Made by a program: the position numbers and the translations under genes. Of a DNA stretch of 64,000 nt, positions 35,064 through 43,315 are shown piece by piece (the first letter of the stretch is position 1; each line of letters opens with the position of its first letter). The notes below the pieces were generated by a model, which saw only the letters and a program-made list of their open reading frames with translations, had not been told where the DNA came from and ran no database searches. This stretch comes from Sinanaerobacter chloroacetimidivorans. GTDB lineage: Bacteria > Bacillota > Clostridia > Peptostreptococcales > Anaerovoracaceae. The DNA is taken from NCBI RefSeq assembly GCF_018128545.1, contig NZ_JAGSND010000003.1, positions 310,001-374,000 on the forward strand, given 5' to 3'.

Positions 35064-35939
35064 ATGAATTTAACAACAAGTATTATCGGCGTTGTGGCAT
35101 ATTTAGTGCTTGCACCTTTGGCAGGCGGGCTTTTAGCCGGAATAGACAGAAAGATTTCTGCAAGAATGCAGGGCAGATTTGGTCCTCCGGTACTGCAGCC
35201 GTTTTATGACTTTTTCAAATTGATGGAAAAAGAACCCATCACGGTAAATAAGGTTCAGGACTTTTATGTCATGTGCTTCCTTATTTTTATCATCATCACA
35301 GGTTGCTTCTTCTTTGCGGGAGGAGACTTGCTGCTGATCATCTTTACGCTGACTCTGGCCAGCATTTTCCTGGTAGTGGCAGCCTTTTCCTCCAATTCTC
35401 CTTATGCCCAGATCGGTGCTGAAAGAGAGTTGCTGCAGATGATGGCATATGAACCGATGGTGCTGATAACAGCCGTAGGTTTCTACGTAATCAACGGCAG
35501 TTTCAACATTGCCGATATCGTTTCCGCTCCTGTCATGGCAATTAAATTCCTGCCAGGTATATTTCTGGGATTTGTGTTTATTCTAACTATTAAGCTCAGA
35601 AAATCACCTTTTGATTTAAGCATGTCCCATCATGCACATCAGGAGCTTGTTAAAGGTTTGACAACCGAATTCTCCGGTAAAACCATGGCCATGATCGAGA
35701 TCGCTCACTGGTATGAAAATATCTTCCTGTTGGGCTTTGTATATCTCTTCTTCGATTATGCTGCCGGCTGGAGCCCAATTTTAGCTGTTCTCGTTTGTCT
35801 GGTTACCTATTTTATAGAAATACTCATCGACAACAGCTATGCAAGAATGAAGTGGCAGATTGCGATTAATTCATCCTGGATTGTAGCCATTACACTTGGA
35901 TTTGTAAATCTGCTGGTTCTATATTTTATGTCGTTTTAA
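35064..35939 (+). CDS. echB: Ech hydrogenase, NuoH-like membrane subunit EchB
   Basis: 291 residues, about eight helices. The NuoH/HycD signatures are clear: RKISARMQGRFGPPVLQPFYDFFKL near the N-terminus, AERELLQMMAYEPM in the middle and the KLRKSPFDLSMSHHAHQELVKG loop that contacts the electron-transfer arm. It joins the hydrogenase module to the membrane. The ATG follows the echA stop directly with GGGGGG upstream, so expression is coupled. Confidence 0.93.
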   Translation: MNLTTSIIGVVAYLVLAPLAGGLLAGIDRKISARMQGRFGPPVLQPFYDFFKLMEKEPITVNKVQDFYVMCFLIFIIITGCFFFAGGDLLLIIFTLTLASIFLVVAAFSSNSPYAQIGAERELLQMMAYEPMVLITAVGFYVINGSFNIADIVSAPVMAIKFLPGIFLGFVFILTIKLRKSPFDLSMSHHAHQELVKGLTTEFSGKTMAMIEIAHWYENIFLLGFVYLFFDYAAGWSPILAVLVCLVTYFIEILIDNSYARMKWQIAINSSWIVAITLGFVNLLVLYFMSF

Positions 35940-35952
35940 GGAGGTGTAATTA

Positions 35953-36420
35953 ATGTCATATGTAACAAAATCTCCCTGGGTCATCCATTATGACGGTTCA
36001 AGCTGTAACGGATGTGACATAGAAGTATTGGCATGTCTTACACCCATGTATGATGTAGAAAGATTTGGAATTATCAATACCGGTAATCCAAAGCATGCGG
36101 ATATTTTTCTCGTGACAGGGTCTGTGAATGAACAGAATATTAATGTAGTAAAGCAAATCTATGAGCAGATGCCGGAACCAAAAGTTGTAGTCGCAATTGG
36201 AATTTGTGCAACTTCAGGCGGAATTTTCAAAGAGTGCTATAATATTATGGGCGGTATCGATACGGTTATCCCCGTAGACGTTTATGTCCCTGGCTGTGCA
36301 GCCAGACCGGAAGCCATCATTGACGGCGTTGTAAAAGGTCTTGGCGTATTGGCTGAAAAACGTGCTGCTATGGATAAAAAAACTGCAGCACCTGCAATTA
36401 CGGAAAAGGAGGAGGCTTAA
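35953..36420 (+). CDS. echC: Ech hydrogenase small subunit EchC (NuoB-like)
   Basis: 155 residues. It binds the proximal [4Fe-4S] cluster with C18, C21 (SSCNGCDIE), a cysteine in GICATSGG (about 87) and one in VPGCAARPEAI (about 117), the NuoB/Ech small subunit pattern. It passes electrons from EchF to the NiFe site in EchE. AAGGAGGTG lies upstream of ATG 35953, and its 3' end carries the GGAGGAGG that serves echD. Confidence 0.93.
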   Translation: MSYVTKSPWVIHYDGSSCNGCDIEVLACLTPMYDVERFGIINTGNPKHADIFLVTGSVNEQNINVVKQIYEQMPEPKVVVAIGICATSGGIFKECYNIMGGIDTVIPVDVYVPGCAARPEAIIDGVVKGLGVLAEKRAAMDKKTAAPAITEKEEA

Positions 36421-36421
36421 T

Positions 36422-36778
36422 ATGGCTGAATTATATAAGATCCAGAATTTCGTAGCGATTGAGCCTGCTCAATTGATAGAAAAAGTTCAGGATTTAAAAG
36501 CGGAAGGATATCGTCTTGGCCAAGCTTGCTGTACCAAGGTATCCGAAGGATTTGAAATCATCTATTCCTTTGACAAGGATCACACGCTGTTAAATCTGAA
36601 GCTTAGCATTCCCGAAGAAGAAGAAATCATGAGCATCACCGGTGTTTACTGGCCGGCATTCATCTATGAAAATGAAATGCAGGATCTCTTCGGTGTAAAG
36701 TTCAAGCATATGGCTCTGAATTACGGGGGCAACTTCTTCAAGGTATCCAAGGCGACTCCTTGGAACCCAAAAGACTGA
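36422..36778 (+). CDS. echD: Ech hydrogenase subunit EchD (NuoC-like)
   Basis: 118 residues from ATG 36422, two bases after the echC stop, with GGAGGAGG 7 nt upstream. The NuoC/30-kDa-subunit motif is seen in ITGVYWPAFIYENEMQDLFG, the segment that packs against the small and large subunits. It is short, as EchD proteins are. No metal ligands. The role is structural within the hydrogenase. Confidence 0.88.
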   Translation: MAELYKIQNFVAIEPAQLIEKVQDLKAEGYRLGQACCTKVSEGFEIIYSFDKDHTLLNLKLSIPEEEEIMSITGVYWPAFIYENEMQDLFGVKFKHMALNYGGNFFKVSKATPWNPKD

Positions 36779-36797
36779 GAAAGGAAGGGTAGATATT

Positions 36798-37880
36798 ATG
36801 GGTAAAAGAACTATTATTCCTTTCGGACCGCAGCACCCGGTTCTTCCTGAGCCGGTTCATATTGATCTGGTAATCGAGGATGAAACTGTTATTGAAGCGA
36901 TCCCTTCCATCGGCTTTATTCATAGAGGACTGGAAAAGCTGGTAGAGAAAAAGGAATATACAGAATTAGTTTATGTAATAGAAAGAATCTGCGGTATCTG
37001 CAGCTTTGGACATGGCTGGGGCTATTGCCATACTGTAGAAGGACTCATGGAAATTGAAGTTCCTGAAAGAGCAGAGTTTTTAAGAACCATCTGGCATGAG
37101 CTTTCCAGAGTACACAGCCATATGCTGTGGCTGGGACTGCTGGCCGACGGATTCGGATTCGAAAGCTTGTTCATGCATTGCTGGAGACTTCGTGAAAAGG
37201 TTCTGGACTTATTTGAAAAGACCACAGGCGGAAGAGTTATTTTCTCAGTCTGCAAAGTCGGCGGAGTGAGAAAAGATATCGATGCTGAAACCTTGAAGGA
37301 AATGGTTATCGTTCTGAAAGGAATGGAAAAAGAACTGAAAGAACTGACCGATACCTTTATCAACGATTATTCCGTAAAGAACAGACTGGTTGGCGTTGGC
37401 TATCTGTCCAAGGAAGATGCTATGGAGCTTTGCGCTGTAGGACCTATGGCAAGAGCATCCGGAGTGGTACAGGATATGCGTCTTACCGGCAACGGAGTTT
37501 ATGACAAGCTGGGCTTTGAGCCTTGCGTGGAAACAGCCGGTGATTGCTATGCAAGAACGCTGGTTAGAATTCGCGAAATATTCCAGTCTATCGAGCTGAT
37601 TGAAAAAGCGGTTGATATGATACCGGAAGGTGAAATTTCCGTGGCTGTTAAGGGTAACGTTCCAAAGGGTGAATTCATTGCAAGATTAGAGCAGCCTAGA
37701 GGAGAAGCCTATTATTATTCAAAGGGTGCGGATTCCAAGTTCCTCGAAAGAATCAGAGTAAGAACACCGACCAATATGAATATTCCTGCTATGGTAAAGA
37801 CGCTGCAGGGGTGTGATCTGGCGGATGTTCCGATGCTGGTGTTGACAATCGACCCATGCATCAGTTGTACAGAAAGGTAG
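36798..37880 (+). CDS. echE: Ech hydrogenase large subunit EchE (NiFe catalytic subunit)
   Basis: 360 residues. The four nickel ligands are present: C65 and C68 in ERICGICSFGHG and C354 and C357 in DPCISCTER at the very end. H2 is formed here from protons with electrons from ferredoxin. The protein stops immediately after CTER, so there is no C-terminal peptide to be removed by a maturation protease, as known for Ech-type enzymes; no such protease gene is seen in the cluster. GAAGGG is just before the ATG. Confidence 0.95.
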   Translation: MGKRTIIPFGPQHPVLPEPVHIDLVIEDETVIEAIPSIGFIHRGLEKLVEKKEYTELVYVIERICGICSFGHGWGYCHTVEGLMEIEVPERAEFLRTIWHELSRVHSHMLWLGLLADGFGFESLFMHCWRLREKVLDLFEKTTGGRVIFSVCKVGGVRKDIDAETLKEMVIVLKGMEKELKELTDTFINDYSVKNRLVGVGYLSKEDAMELCAVGPMARASGVVQDMRLTGNGVYDKLGFEPCVETAGDCYARTLVRIREIFQSIELIEKAVDMIPEGEISVAVKGNVPKGEFIARLEQPRGEAYYYSKGADSKFLERIRVRTPTNMNIPAMVKTLQGCDLADVPMLVLTIDPCISCTER

Positions 37881-37889
37881 GTGAGAGTG

Positions 37890-38357
37890 ATGCCAGCATT
37901 TAAAATAGGAAAAATGGTAATGAGAAGCTTGTTTAAAAAGCCAGCAACTCTCATGTATCCTGTGATACCAAGAGAATGGCAGGAAAGAACAAGGGGACAT
38001 ATTGAAAATGAGATCGATTCCTGCATTTTCTGCGGAATCTGTCAGAAAAAGTGTCCAACCAATGCACTGGTCGTAGACCGGGCGAAAAAATCCTGGACCA
38101 TTGAAAGAATGCAGTGCATTCAATGCAGCTGCTGTGTAGAAGTATGCCCTAAAAAGTGCTTGACCAATGAGAATACATACACAACACCAAGCACGGAAAA
38201 AGTGGTAGATACCTACGTGGCATCTCCGACAGAGCCAAAGGCGGAAGTGCCTAAGGCACCTGCAGCCCCAAAGGCAGCAGAGGCTCCAAAAGCTCCGGAA
38301 ACGCCGGAAGCTCCTAAAGAAGAAGCTGTGAAACAGGAAGAGGCAAAAGCAGAATAA
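37890..38357 (+). CDS. echF: Ech hydrogenase ferredoxin-like subunit EchF (NuoI-like)
   Basis: 155 residues from ATG 37890, with AGGTGAG upstream; a GTG at 37881 lies inside that site. Two [4Fe-4S] motifs, CIFCGICQKKC (C45-C55) and CIQCSCCVEVC (C76-C86), accept electrons from soluble ferredoxin. From about residue 100 a low-complexity tail of Pro, Lys, Ala and Glu repeats (PKAP, APEAPK-like) makes up a third of the protein and is not part of the usual subunit. It ends in TAATG overlapping hypA. Confidence 0.93.
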   Translation: MPAFKIGKMVMRSLFKKPATLMYPVIPREWQERTRGHIENEIDSCIFCGICQKKCPTNALVVDRAKKSWTIERMQCIQCSCCVEVCPKKCLTNENTYTTPSTEKVVDTYVASPTEPKAEVPKAPAAPKAAEAPKAPETPEAPKEEAVKQEEAKAE

Positions 38358-38704
38358 TGCATGAATTTCCAATCACACAACAAATAATAAAAATAGCAGA
38401 GAAGCACGCAACTGAGTTGTGTGCTTCTCGAATAAAATCCATAAAGCTTGTGGTAGGAGACTATTCAGGCTTTATCGGCGATTCCATCCAAATGTATTTC
38501 GATGTGATTTCGGAAGGAACCCTATGTGAGGGTGCCGTCATAGAAATCGAGCATAGAAAACCTAAGCTGCGATGCACCGGCTGCGGAGAATTGTTTGAGA
38601 GGGAGCTCCTTTCCTTTTCCTGCCCGACATGCGGAGAAACCGGTGAGCCGACAGAGATCGGAAAAGAATTTTATATCGATTCTATAGAAATTGAAAAAGA
38701 ATGA
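38357..38704 (+). CDS. hypA: Hydrogenase nickel incorporation protein HypA
   Basis: 115 residues. It starts MHE, where His2 binds nickel, and carries a zinc site with two CxxC pairs (CTGCGELF and FSCPTCGE, about 74-95). HypA takes nickel from HypB and hands it to the large subunit. The start overlaps the echF stop by one base, tying maturation to the structural genes. Confidence 0.95.
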   Translation: MHEFPITQQIIKIAEKHATELCASRIKSIKLVVGDYSGFIGDSIQMYFDVISEGTLCEGAVIEIEHRKPKLRCTGCGELFERELLSFSCPTCGETGEPTEIGKEFYIDSIEIEKE

Positions 38705-38722
38705 AGATTTATATATAATGAT

Positions 38723-38776
38723 AGTAAGCAAACGAAAAATAGTAAGCAAACGAAAAGATGAAAGTAAGAACGAAAA
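38723..38776. repeat. Three short direct repeats between hypA and hypB
   Basis: AGTAAGCAAACGAAAA occurs at 38723-38738 and 38741-38756; a third copy lacking two bases, AGTAAGAACGAAAA, follows at 38763-38776. Spacing is 18 and 22 nt. The 125-nt gap holds no gene and is the only sizeable break between the structural and later maturation genes. Confidence 0.6.
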
Positions 38777-38829
38777 TCTGTCGTTGCCGCAACAAACTTT
38801 AGAAACAGAAATATCGGAGGGTAATCAAA

Positions 38830-39528
38830 GTGCATGATGTTCTAAAAGTCAATGTAATGGAAAATATTCATGATGAAAATGATCATATCGCGGCTCATTT
38901 AAATGAGGATTTAACGGAGCAGGGGATTTATGTGATCAATGTGATGGGTGCACCCGGCGTAGGAAAAACAACAACATTAAAAAACATCATAAAAAATTTA
39001 AAAAACCGAAAACCTTACGTTATAGAAGGGGATATTGAATCCGATATTGACACGAAGGATTTAAGAGGACTTGGCATTGACACCTTCCAGATCAACACCT
39101 TCGGTGCCTGCCATTTGGATGCACCTTTAGTCCATAATTCTGTCCAAAATATGAAATTTGATGAAAAGGGAGTGCTTTTCATAGAAAATATAGGAAACCT
39201 GGTTTGCCCTGCGGAGTTCAGTATCGGAGAGCACTGCAAAATGCTGATTTCCACCGTCACCGAAGGAAGTGACAAACCTTACAAATATCCCCTGGCTTTT
39301 GAGAAGGCGGATATCATTATCCTGAATAAAGTCGATTTGCTTCCTTATCTTGACTTTGACGAAGACTTCTTCATGAAGGGCGTGAGAGCTCTGAACAAGG
39401 AAGTCCCGGTGTTCAAGGTTTCCGGTAAAACTGGGGAGGGCTTTACTGAGGTTGCTGCCTGGATCGAAAAGAAGGCAGAAGAAGCAAAGGCAATCGAGCA
39501 TCACCATCACCACCATCACCACGAATAA
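38830..39528 (+). CDS. hypB: Hydrogenase nickel incorporation GTPase HypB with C-terminal polyhistidine tail
   Basis: 232 residues from GTG 38830, with GGAGGG about 8 nt upstream. G1 loop GAPGVGKTT (40-48), switch EGDIESDIDTKDL, the nickel/zinc region GACHLDAP, and G4 motif NKVDLLPY. The GTPase inserts nickel into the hydrogenase with HypA. The protein ends in eight consecutive histidines. Nickel-storing HypB proteins normally carry the histidine stretch near the N-terminus; here it is at the other end, presumably for nickel storage. Confidence 0.95.
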   Translation: MHDVLKVNVMENIHDENDHIAAHLNEDLTEQGIYVINVMGAPGVGKTTTLKNIIKNLKNRKPYVIEGDIESDIDTKDLRGLGIDTFQINTFGACHLDAPLVHNSVQNMKFDEKGVLFIENIGNLVCPAEFSIGEHCKMLISTVTEGSDKPYKYPLAFEKADIIILNKVDLLPYLDFDEDFFMKGVRALNKEVPVFKVSGKTGEGFTEVAAWIEKKAEEAKAIEHHHHHHHHE

Positions 39529-39567
39529 TAATTCATTCTTGCTTCTCTTGAGGAGGGAAATGGGATT

Positions 39568-42030
39568 ATGAAAGAAACGAAAACAGTTAAAATTAAAATA
39601 TGGGGAATTGTTCAAGGGGTCGGTTTCCGGCCCTTTGTTGCTAAGCTGGCAGACCGCTTCGGCATGAAGGGAGAAGTTCTGAACATCGGAGGCTTAGTGG
39701 ATATTGTTCTGTCAGATACCCCGGACAGGATAGAAGCATTTTTAGAGGCATTGAAAAAAGAAAAACCGGTGCCTGCAGAAATCGTTCATATAAATATCCT
39801 GGAGCTTCCATATCGGGACTTTGAATCTTTTGTGATCCTGGACAGCGATGAGGGAGACGATGAAGCCGCTATGATTCCGGCGGACTTGTCCATTTGCCCC
39901 GACTGCCTGGCCGAACTTCAGGAAGAGAGGAATCCGAGATTTCAGCATCCTTTTATCAGCTGCATGGTTTGCGGGCCGAGATATACCATCATTGATAAGA
40001 TTCCTTATGACCGTGAAAATACGTCGATGATGGATTTTCCAATGTGTGAATTTTGTTATGGAGAATATACCAATCGTCATGACCGTAGATATCATGCGCA
40101 AACGATCTCCTGCCATGAATGCGGACCTATGCTGGAATACCGTCTGTCGGGGGATTACCCAACAGAGAGCAGTTCCCTGAAGGTGTCCCGGCAAGAGGCA
40201 GCTGCCATCGGTCTCATCGGCTGGAAGGGAAGCGGTACGGATGCGCAGAAAAATGCAGAGCCCCTGGCTTGGGCCATGAATCTGATTTTAAACGGCAGCA
40301 TCATTGCACTGAAGGGCGTTGGGGGCTATTATTTTGTCTGCAGCCCTTTCCGGGAGGATGCAGTAAAAATGCTGCGAAATTTAAAGATCAGAGAAGAAAA
40401 ACCCTTTGCCGTGATGTTTCAAAATATAGAAGAAATTAAAAACCATTGTTCGATGAGTGAAGAGGAAGAGCGTCTGCTTCTTTCCAGTGCCAAGCCCATC
40501 GTCTTGCTGGAGCGAAAGCAGGAACGGAAAGAAAACGGAAAAGCCCCTGGCAGCGGCACAGCGGCTCAATGGGCAGACACAGATAAAAGTATCTGTGAAG
40601 AAGTGTATCGTTCCAGCCGATTTATCGGTGCTTTTCTGCCGAGCATGGGACTTCAGCATATGCTCCTGGAGCTCTGCGGTCCGCTGATCATGACCAGCGC
40701 CAATTTGTCGGATATGCCCATTATTAAAGATGAAGAAGAGATGTTTGCCCTTATGGCATCGAACCCGAATCTGGCAGGGGTGTTTTATAACGAAAGAAAA
40801 ATCAGAATCAGGCTGGACGACTCGGTAGCTCGAATTATAGACGGTCAGCCGCAGATGATTCGCCGGTCGAAAGGCTATGCCCCGGTTCCATTGTATATAG
40901 CAAATAAACTATCGAAACATAAAATGATCTTTGCTGCGGGAGGGCAGTTGAAATCCTCTTTTGCTTTGAGCAAGGGCCCCTTTTCCTATGTCAGCCAATA
41001 TTTCGGGGATCTGGACAGCAAAGAGGCCTGCGACTTGTACCAGGAAAATCTCGATCGGATGAAGGAACTGTTCAGAATCCGTCCCAACCTTGCCGTATGT
41101 GACCTGCATCCGCTCTATTTTACGACTAAATTTACGGAGGAGTATGCAAGCCGGCATAACATTCCAATCCTGAAGGTTCAGCACCATCATGCTCATGTGG
41201 CTTCCGTCATGGCAGAGCACCATCTGAAAGGAACGGTCATTGGAATCAGCTTTGACGGAACAGGCTATGGCACCGACGGCAACGTATGGGGAGGAGAATT
41301 CCTTTTGTGCGAAGGTGCCGGCTTTGATAGATTGGGTCATCTGGATTATGTCAGAATGGTCGGAGGGGACACCTCTATGAAAGAGGGCTTCAAATCTTCC
41401 ATGTGCTATCTGTATCACCATATTCAACGTGGAGAGCTTCAATGGGAGGATCTGCCCCAGGTATGGCAGGAGGATCCCAGATGGCCTATGGTGAAAGGTG
41501 CCTTGGAACACGGCATCAATACCATTGAGAGTTCCAGCATGGGAAGACTTTTCGATGCGGTGGCGGCTCTTTCCGGCATTCAGCAGGTGAACCGCTACGA
41601 AGGAGAATGTGCTATCATGCTTGAAAACGAGGCGGCCAGCGCATTGCAACGGGGATTGGAACCCGTCCCCATGTCCTTCGCGATAGGGGAAGCAGGTCCC
41701 GGAGGTATCGATTCGGCTCCCATTTTCCGGAGCATCGTAAAGGCACTGCGGGAGGGAATTGATAAAGGACGGATTGCTTTGGGTTTTCACGATGCAGTGG
41801 CGGAAATGATCCGCATGAAGTGTATCGGAATCAGAAAAGAGAAGGGCACAAATGAGGCGGCCCTTACCGGGGGAGTCTTTCAGAATAAAATCCTTATGGA
41901 AAAAACGTTGCATCTTCTGCGGAAGGAAGGCTTCCAGGTTTACTATAACATTTCCGTAGGGCCCAACGACGGCGGCATCTGTGTAGGGCAGAATTATATC
42001 GGCATGCATTACATGGAAAATAAGGCTTAA
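39568..42030 (+). CDS. hypF: Carbamoyltransferase HypF
   Basis: 820 residues, somewhat longer than the usual ~750. Domains in order: acylphosphatase (about 1-90, IVQGVGFRPFVAKLADRFG), zinc-finger pair (CPDCLAEL, CMVCGPRY, CEFCYGEY, CHECGP, about 109-190), YrdC-like domain (about 200-400) with the Lys/Arg-rich ATP site, and a Kae1-like C-terminal domain (VQHHHAHVASVMAEH, GISFDGTGYGTDG). It makes the thiocarbamate on HypE from carbamoyl phosphate, the source of the cyanide ligands. GAGGAGG precedes ATG 39568. Confidence 0.95.
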   Translation: MKETKTVKIKIWGIVQGVGFRPFVAKLADRFGMKGEVLNIGGLVDIVLSDTPDRIEAFLEALKKEKPVPAEIVHINILELPYRDFESFVILDSDEGDDEAAMIPADLSICPDCLAELQEERNPRFQHPFISCMVCGPRYTIIDKIPYDRENTSMMDFPMCEFCYGEYTNRHDRRYHAQTISCHECGPMLEYRLSGDYPTESSSLKVSRQEAAAIGLIGWKGSGTDAQKNAEPLAWAMNLILNGSIIALKGVGGYYFVCSPFREDAVKMLRNLKIREEKPFAVMFQNIEEIKNHCSMSEEEERLLLSSAKPIVLLERKQERKENGKAPGSGTAAQWADTDKSICEEVYRSSRFIGAFLPSMGLQHMLLELCGPLIMTSANLSDMPIIKDEEEMFALMASNPNLAGVFYNERKIRIRLDDSVARIIDGQPQMIRRSKGYAPVPLYIANKLSKHKMIFAAGGQLKSSFALSKGPFSYVSQYFGDLDSKEACDLYQENLDRMKELFRIRPNLAVCDLHPLYFTTKFTEEYASRHNIPILKVQHHHAHVASVMAEHHLKGTVIGISFDGTGYGTDGNVWGGEFLLCEGAGFDRLGHLDYVRMVGGDTSMKEGFKSSMCYLYHHIQRGELQWEDLPQVWQEDPRWPMVKGALEHGINTIESSSMGRLFDAVAALSGIQQVNRYEGECAIMLENEAASALQRGLEPVPMSFAIGEAGPGGIDSAPIFRSIVKALREGIDKGRIALGFHDAVAEMIRMKCIGIRKEKGTNEAALTGGVFQNKILMEKTLHLLRKEGFQVYYNISVGPNDGGICVGQNYIGMHYMENKA

Positions 42031-42052
42031 ACCTGGATTGAGAGGATTTACT

Positions 42053-42898
42053 GTGAAATTACAAAACAGTTATGAAAATCTTTTAGAAAAGAAGAACTTT
42101 GATATTATCCGAAAAACGGCAGAAGATGAGAAAACCATCAGTGATGAAGTGATTGTGGAAAATCTCCTGTCTGTTTATATCAACGGCTTGCTTCGCGTAA
42201 AGATCCCCTGCACGCCGGGCAATCTGGCTGAATTGGTTCTGGGCTACCTGTTTACGGAGGGTATCATCGAAACCGTGGAAGAGGTAGACCTTATCGATGT
42301 CTGTGAATTTGGTTCCAGAGCCATCGTACGGCTGATGCAGGATGACTCAACCTATCAGGAAGCTGCAACCCAGGAGCAGAAGGATTCTCATATAAGGTCG
42401 CTGCGCAGCGGCTGCAGTGAACCATGGGTCTTTGACCCGTTACAATCAGGCAGCGGGGAGCCGGAAAAAAAGCTGCCTTCCGAAATCAGACCTATAGAAT
42501 GGAAACCGGAAGATATCTTTATGCTAGCTTCCTTTATTACACGGGAATCAAAGCTGTTTTTATCCACCGGCGGGACCCATAGCTGCGCTCTGGGAATAAA
42601 GGATGAAAAGGGAGCATGGAATCCCTATTTCTGTGAGGATATCGGACGGCATAATGCAGTTGACAAAGTCATCGGCTGTGCCTTGAGAGATAATATGGAC
42701 CTTTCAAAAGGCATATTATTCACCAGCGGAAGAATTCCTTCCGACATGGCATTAAAGGCCGTAAAAAGCAGGATCCCTGTCATCGCTTCCCATTCCGCAC
42801 CTACGGATAAAGCCATTCTCATTGCACGGGAGTACGGGCTCACCCTGATCGGATTTACCAGAAATGGGAGAATGAATGTCTATTCAAAGGGAGAATAA
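42053..42898 (+). CDS. fdhD: Formate dehydrogenase accessory sulfurtransferase FdhD
   Basis: 281 residues from GTG 42053 (AGAGGA 6 nt upstream); TTG 42038 is a weaker option. FdhD moves sulfur from IscS-type cysteine desulfurase to the molybdenum cofactor of formate dehydrogenase. The signatures STGGTHSCALG and EDIGRHNAVDKVIG are clear. The mid-protein cysteine loop has only one cysteine (SGCSEPW) where most FdhD have CxxC. Its place inside the hyp operon suggests a formate dehydrogenase working with the hydrogenase, but no such gene is in the window. Confidence 0.9.
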   Translation: MKLQNSYENLLEKKNFDIIRKTAEDEKTISDEVIVENLLSVYINGLLRVKIPCTPGNLAELVLGYLFTEGIIETVEEVDLIDVCEFGSRAIVRLMQDDSTYQEAATQEQKDSHIRSLRSGCSEPWVFDPLQSGSGEPEKKLPSEIRPIEWKPEDIFMLASFITRESKLFLSTGGTHSCALGIKDEKGAWNPYFCEDIGRHNAVDKVIGCALRDNMDLSKGILFTSGRIPSDMALKAVKSRIPVIASHSAPTDKAILIAREYGLTLIGFTRNGRMNVYSKGE

Positions 42899-42907
42899 CA
42901 TGATATG

Positions 42908-42925
42908 CTATCCTTGTGAGGATAG
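42908..42925 (+). other. Hairpin between fdhD and hypC
   Basis: CTATCCT-TGTG-AGGATAG, 7-bp stem with a tetraloop and no T tract, so not an intrinsic terminator. It may be an mRNA processing or stability element within the operon. Confidence 0.4.
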
Positions 42926-43037
42926 AAAATCCCTGTTTATCAAAATATAAAAAATACATAAAATAATACTGTTGCCAGAAATGTGACCGGAAAAGGCCAT
43001 TCTGGTGAAACGGAAGCTGTTTTAAGGAGATAAAATT

Positions 43038-43256
43038 ATGTGTATAGCAATACCCGGCAAAATCATTTCCATAGAAGGGCCCAAGGCCAAAGTGGACTTT
43101 AATGGAAATCTCGTAGATGTCAATATCGGTCTTGTGGATCCTGCGGTTGGCGATTATGTACTGGTTCATGCAGGCTGTGCCATCGAGGTCATGAGCAAGG
43201 AAAAAGCCCAGGAACTCATTGATCTTTTCCAGGAGTTGGAGGAGATCGGAGTTTAG
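43038..43256 (+). CDS. hypC: Hydrogenase assembly chaperone HypC/HybG
   Basis: 72 residues, starting MCIAIPGKII with the essential Cys2 that binds the Fe(CN)2CO unit and contacts HypD and the large subunit. The rest is the small OB fold VDVNIGLVDPAVGDYVLVHAG, with a helical C-terminus. AAGGAG lies upstream of the ATG. Followed by hypD and hypE as usual. Confidence 0.96.
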   Translation: MCIAIPGKIISIEGPKAKVDFNGNLVDVNIGLVDPAVGDYVLVHAGCAIEVMSKEKAQELIDLFQELEEIGV

Positions 43257-43315
43257 GAGTGGATCAGCAGTAAATCGGCCTTGCGTATCAGGCTGGCTTA
43301 GAGAGGAAAGAAAAG

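Noticed and set aside
33161-38357. Respiratory complex I
   Set aside because: NiFe-ligand cysteines in EchE, adjacent hyp genes and the six-subunit order fit an Ech hydrogenase; NADH module and quinone-site subunits are absent.
40909-42009. 366-residue minus-strand open frame
   Set aside because: Lies entirely antisense to the C-terminal half of hypF, which has clear domains; no ribosome site or family resemblance.
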